A stretch of 64,000 bases of DNA from Sinohyriopsis cumingii (lineage: Eukaryota > Mollusca > Bivalvia > Unionida > Unionidae), in contig CM068838.1 in assembly GCA_028554795.2 (NCBI GenBank), positions 124,069,928 through 124,133,927 on the forward strand, given 5' to 3'. The stretch's first letter is position 1. Each line of letters opens with the position of its first letter. The translations under genes were made by a program, and so were the position numbers. The notes under the pieces are model-generated. The model saw only the letters and a list, made by a program, of their open reading frames with translations, did no database searches and had not been told where the DNA came from. Of the stretch, positions 61,965-64,000 are shown one piece after another.

Positions 61965-62351
61965 ATGTCACCCTCCAGAAAACCCCAAGGAAAGAAAAGA
62001 AAAGGACTACCACCACGTTTAGCCAAACATGGGGACCTGTTATCTGTCCTGTCCAAAGCTTCTCCACCCCTACGAAAAAAACTCATTCAAACGGCCTCCA
62101 AAGAGGTCATCGATACCGTGTGCGAATGTTGTTTGAACGTTTTGAAAGGCACGATCCCATTGTCCAAACACCAGAAACAATGCTTAGGCAAACATCGTCA
62201 CGTTCTTCGGAAAATGGTTCAAAAGAAAATTCCCATTCGTCAAAAAAAGAAGATGTTGGTCCAACGTGGAGGCATTTTACCTCTCTTGTTAGGCCCCATA
62301 CTGAAAGGAGTCTTGGGAACCATGTTGGGAGGACTGATGGGAGCAAGATAA
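61965..62351 (+). CDS. Small basic protein with hydrophobic Gly-rich C-terminus, 128 aa
   Basis: From the ATG at 61965 (MSPSRKPQGKKRKGLPPRL). A CECCLNVLKG...KQC-x3-H segment may bind zinc; the end is RGGILPLLLGPILKGVLGTM, a Gly-rich amphipathic or hydrophobic helix. Small basic proteins ending this way are common in Polintons and recall the membrane-active or core peptides of adenoviruses; exact role unknown. Stop codon in a TATA-like GATAAAAAGG. Confidence 0.65.
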   Translation: MSPSRKPQGKKRKGLPPRLAKHGDLLSVLSKASPPLRKKLIQTASKEVIDTVCECCLNVLKGTIPLSKHQKQCLGKHRHVLRKMVQKKIPIRQKKKMLVQRGGILPLLLGPILKGVLGTMLGGLMGAR

Positions 62352-62356
62352 AAAGG
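62347..62356 (+). promoter_or_regulatory. TATA-like box overlapping a stop codon
   Basis: GATAAAAAGG, with TAA stop at 62349-62351, 50 bp before the next ATG. Confidence 0.5.
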
Positions 62357-62400
62357 CCTTCGGAAGTCCCAAGATCTCAGAATTCACCCCTGACAACCCC

Positions 62401-63048
62401 ATGGAAGGACGAAAACTAGCTTTAGTGCCTTACAAACGATGGATGGAATACCATCGGTGGCAAGAACAACGCACCCCGCATTTACCTCCCAATCCCAATT
62501 TGAGCGAAATGTCCCAGTTGCAACACGAATTGCAATCCTTGCTGGATCGCCAAGATTTGTCCGAAACAGAAAAATCGCAAAAGTACGGTCAACTCTTGCA
62601 AAGACTGCAACTCTTTCACCAGAAAGCTTTAGACGAAACAGCTTTACCCACTCTGAAAGATTTTAAGACCTTGATGAAAAGTCCAGCACCATCACCAGTA
62701 CCAGTACCAGTACCAGTACCACCAGTACCCGTGACCAAGACAGAAAAAGGAAAAGAAGAAGAAGAAGAAGGGTTTCAAACTCCACCCGAAAAAGTACGCA
62801 AGTTAACAACACCACCTACCTCCAGAATTGGATGGATTAAAAAGATGATGGCGACCCCTTCTTCCTCACAAGAGAAAAAGAAAGTGAAGACAGAAGTGAA
62901 GACAGAAGTGAAACAAGAACCGATATCCCCCGCTCAGACATCCTCCTCTTCGACACCTATTGCTGGCCGCACACGCAAAGCCTTGCAATCCAAGAAAATA
63001 CCCCCAGAGAAAAAGAGTAGCCTCTTCCAAGAGTGGGTGCCTTATTAA
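62401..63048 (+). CDS. Polinton protein with SUMO-type motif cluster, 215 aa
   Basis: MEGRKLALVPYKRWMEYHRW (an N-terminal LALVPxxRW pattern found in many Polinton and adintovirus proteins), a helical SEMSQLQHELQSLLDRQDLS segment, a PVPVPVPVPP hinge, an acidic stretch, then VKTEVKTEVKQEP, three tandem psi-K-x-E SUMO-acceptor motifs, and a basic end. Function unknown; possibly a structural or regulatory phosphoprotein. Confidence 0.6.
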   Translation: MEGRKLALVPYKRWMEYHRWQEQRTPHLPPNPNLSEMSQLQHELQSLLDRQDLSETEKSQKYGQLLQRLQLFHQKALDETALPTLKDFKTLMKSPAPSPVPVPVPVPPVPVTKTEKGKEEEEEGFQTPPEKVRKLTTPPTSRIGWIKKMMATPSSSQEKKKVKTEVKTEVKQEPISPAQTSSSSTPIAGRTRKALQSKKIPPEKKSSLFQEWVPY

Positions 63049-63068
63049 CACACCAACACAAAATAAAA

Positions 63069-64000
63069 ATGGAAAAAGTCTTAGCCAGCATTTACTACGA
63101 TCCCTCCCATCCTGCAGGTTACGCAGGAGTTCAAAAATTGTATCGTGCTGCCAAAACGCGACTGAAAAGTCTCCGTTTACCTCAAGTGCAACGATGGTTA
63201 CAAGAACAAGCTACCTACACTTTACACAAGCCCATTCGACGCAAGTTTGCCAGAAGTCGCACCCGAGTGGAAGGCATCGATCATCAATGGCAAGCCGATT
63301 TAGCCGATGTCTCTCATTTAGCCAGCTACAATCGTGGCTACAAATATTTGTTTTGTGTCATCGACGTCTTTTCCAAATTTGCCTGGGTCGTGCCTTTGAC
63401 TTCCAAATCCAGCAGCGAGTTAGTGCGAGCCCTGCAACGGGTATTGAAACAAAGCGGCCGTCACCCTCTTCGATGGCAAACGGACAAAGGCACCGAATTT
63501 CTGAACCAAGCTTTCCAAAAAGAATTAAAGAAACGTGACATTCATTTTTTTACCACCGAGAATCCCGAAACCAAAGCCAGCATCGTGGAACGTTTTCAAC
63601 GCACTTTGAAAGAACGTATGTGGAAATATTTTACGCATCACCACACTCTGAAGTACATCGACATCTTACCTCACCTGGTGCAAGCGTACAACCAATCTTA
63701 CCATCGAAGCATCGGACGTGCCCCGCAAGACGTGACTCCCGAGAACGAAGTGCTGGTGTTTGAGCGCCTGTTTGGTACGTCCCCGACGAGGGCTGTCCCC
63801 AAGAAAAGTGGAGAGTTGACCGTAGGAGATTGGGTGCGCATTGGCAAAACCAAACGCACTTTCGACAAAGGTTACTTACCTAACTGGACGACCGAATTGT
63901 TTCGCGTCACTGGACGAGTGCATGGCCGTCATCCTGCCGTCTATAAATTGGAAGACATGAACGGAGAAGTACTCAAAGGAACGTTTTATTTGCCCGAGTT
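63069..64000 (+). CDS. Polinton integrase, cut by the window end
   Basis: From the ATG at 63069 (MEKVLASIYYDPSHPAGYAG). The N-terminal helix bundle is followed by the DDE core: D77 (QADLAD), D139 (WQTDKGTEF) and E174 (KASIVERF), 34 residues between the last two. The linker HRSIGRAPQDVTP and a small beta-barrel region (VGDWVRIGKT) follow, as in Gypsy-like integrases. The chromodomain seen in Polinton 1 would lie beyond the window. Inserts the element with 6-bp target duplication, by family. Confidence 0.9.
   Translation, partial: MEKVLASIYYDPSHPAGYAGVQKLYRAAKTRLKSLRLPQVQRWLQEQATYTLHKPIRRKFARSRTRVEGIDHQWQADLADVSHLASYNRGYKYLFCVIDVFSKFAWVVPLTSKSSSELVRALQRVLKQSGRHPLRWQTDKGTEFLNQAFQKELKKRDIHFFTTENPETKASIVERFQRTLKERMWKYFTHHHTLKYIDILPHLVQAYNQSYHRSIGRAPQDVTPENEVLVFERLFGTSPTRAVPKKSGELTVGDWVRIGKTKRTFDKGYLPNWTTELFRVTGRVHGRHPAVYKLEDMNGEVLKGTFYLPE

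Larger units (their letters stand above)
50802..64000 (+). mobile_element. Polinton/Maverick 2, right part outside the window
   Basis: Starts AGTAGTGAAGGGGGCC after TACAAA (expected left target duplication; the right partner is not in view). Same gene order and orientation as Polinton 1 and highly similar to it through most of the coding part. It looks whole in the 13.2 kb visible; no break was seen there. The window ends inside the integrase gene, so the capsid block cannot be judged. Confidence 0.95.

Overview
The window reads as nuclear DNA of an invertebrate metazoan, most likely a mollusc or other lophotrochozoan. The signs are AT-rich, intron-rich host DNA, many (AT)n, (CT)n and (AAT)n arrays, short-unit satellites, a Gmr1-like Gypsy fossil, a Penelope fragment and two Polintons (Mavericks). 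The taxon is an inference; no rRNA, mitochondrial or diagnostic coding gene is present.

Host part. One host gene can be assembled on the minus strand from four exons (44379-44094, 11851-11725, 10983-10791, 9698-9510). All splice sites are GT/AG, the phases match, and the exons sum to 795 nt, a 264-aa protein. It is a TENA/THI-4 (thiaminase II-like, haem-oxygenase fold) protein with an N-terminal signal peptide. Its first intron is about 32.2 kb and holds a Gmr1-like Gypsy fossil, an ~88-bp satellite array and a whole ~24.9-kb Polinton. The left flank (0-9.5 kb) holds an old ~1.3-kb duplicated segment, a Penelope GIY-YIG fragment with 15-bp flanking repeats, a likely SINE remnant and microsatellites. 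The DNA at 44.4-50.8 kb is non-coding and ends in a second, ~105-bp satellite.

Polinton 1 (18087-42972) has ~390-bp terminal inverted repeats and a 6-bp target duplication (GTCGAT), and sits inside the ~88-bp satellite. It is broken (about five or six breaks) and its polymerase gene carries a 3.4-kb nested insertion with two apparently identical 464-bp ends. Polinton 2 (50802 to beyond 64000) has the same orientation, starts 7.8 kb further on inside the other satellite, is cut by the window end, and looks whole as far as it is visible. Shared gene order: small leftward gene, Q-rich coiled-coil protein, CCHC zinc-knuckle protein (leftward), protein-primed DNA polymerase B, two BIR (IAP-like) proteins, a tandem family of F-box-like proteins, small unknown and membrane ORFs, packaging ATPase, basic core-like proteins and chromodomain integrase. 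Polinton 1 continues with a membrane protein, minor capsid protein, pVI-like protein, major capsid protein, Cys-rich protein, adenain-type protease and three small coiled-coil gene cassettes.

The most striking signal is regulatory. The small accessory genes at the element ends finish with a perfect or near-perfect metazoan histone-mRNA 3' stem-loop (GGCCCTTTTCAGGGCC, then ACCCA, then a purine-rich U7-type element), seven copies in the window, two of them in the two inverted repeats of Polinton 1. The replication and capsid genes instead lie among ordinary AATAAA signals and compact TATAAAAA boxes, several of which contain the stop codon of the gene before. This suggests two expression classes, one tied to S-phase histone-type mRNA processing. 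A shared promoter module drives three of the small cassettes.
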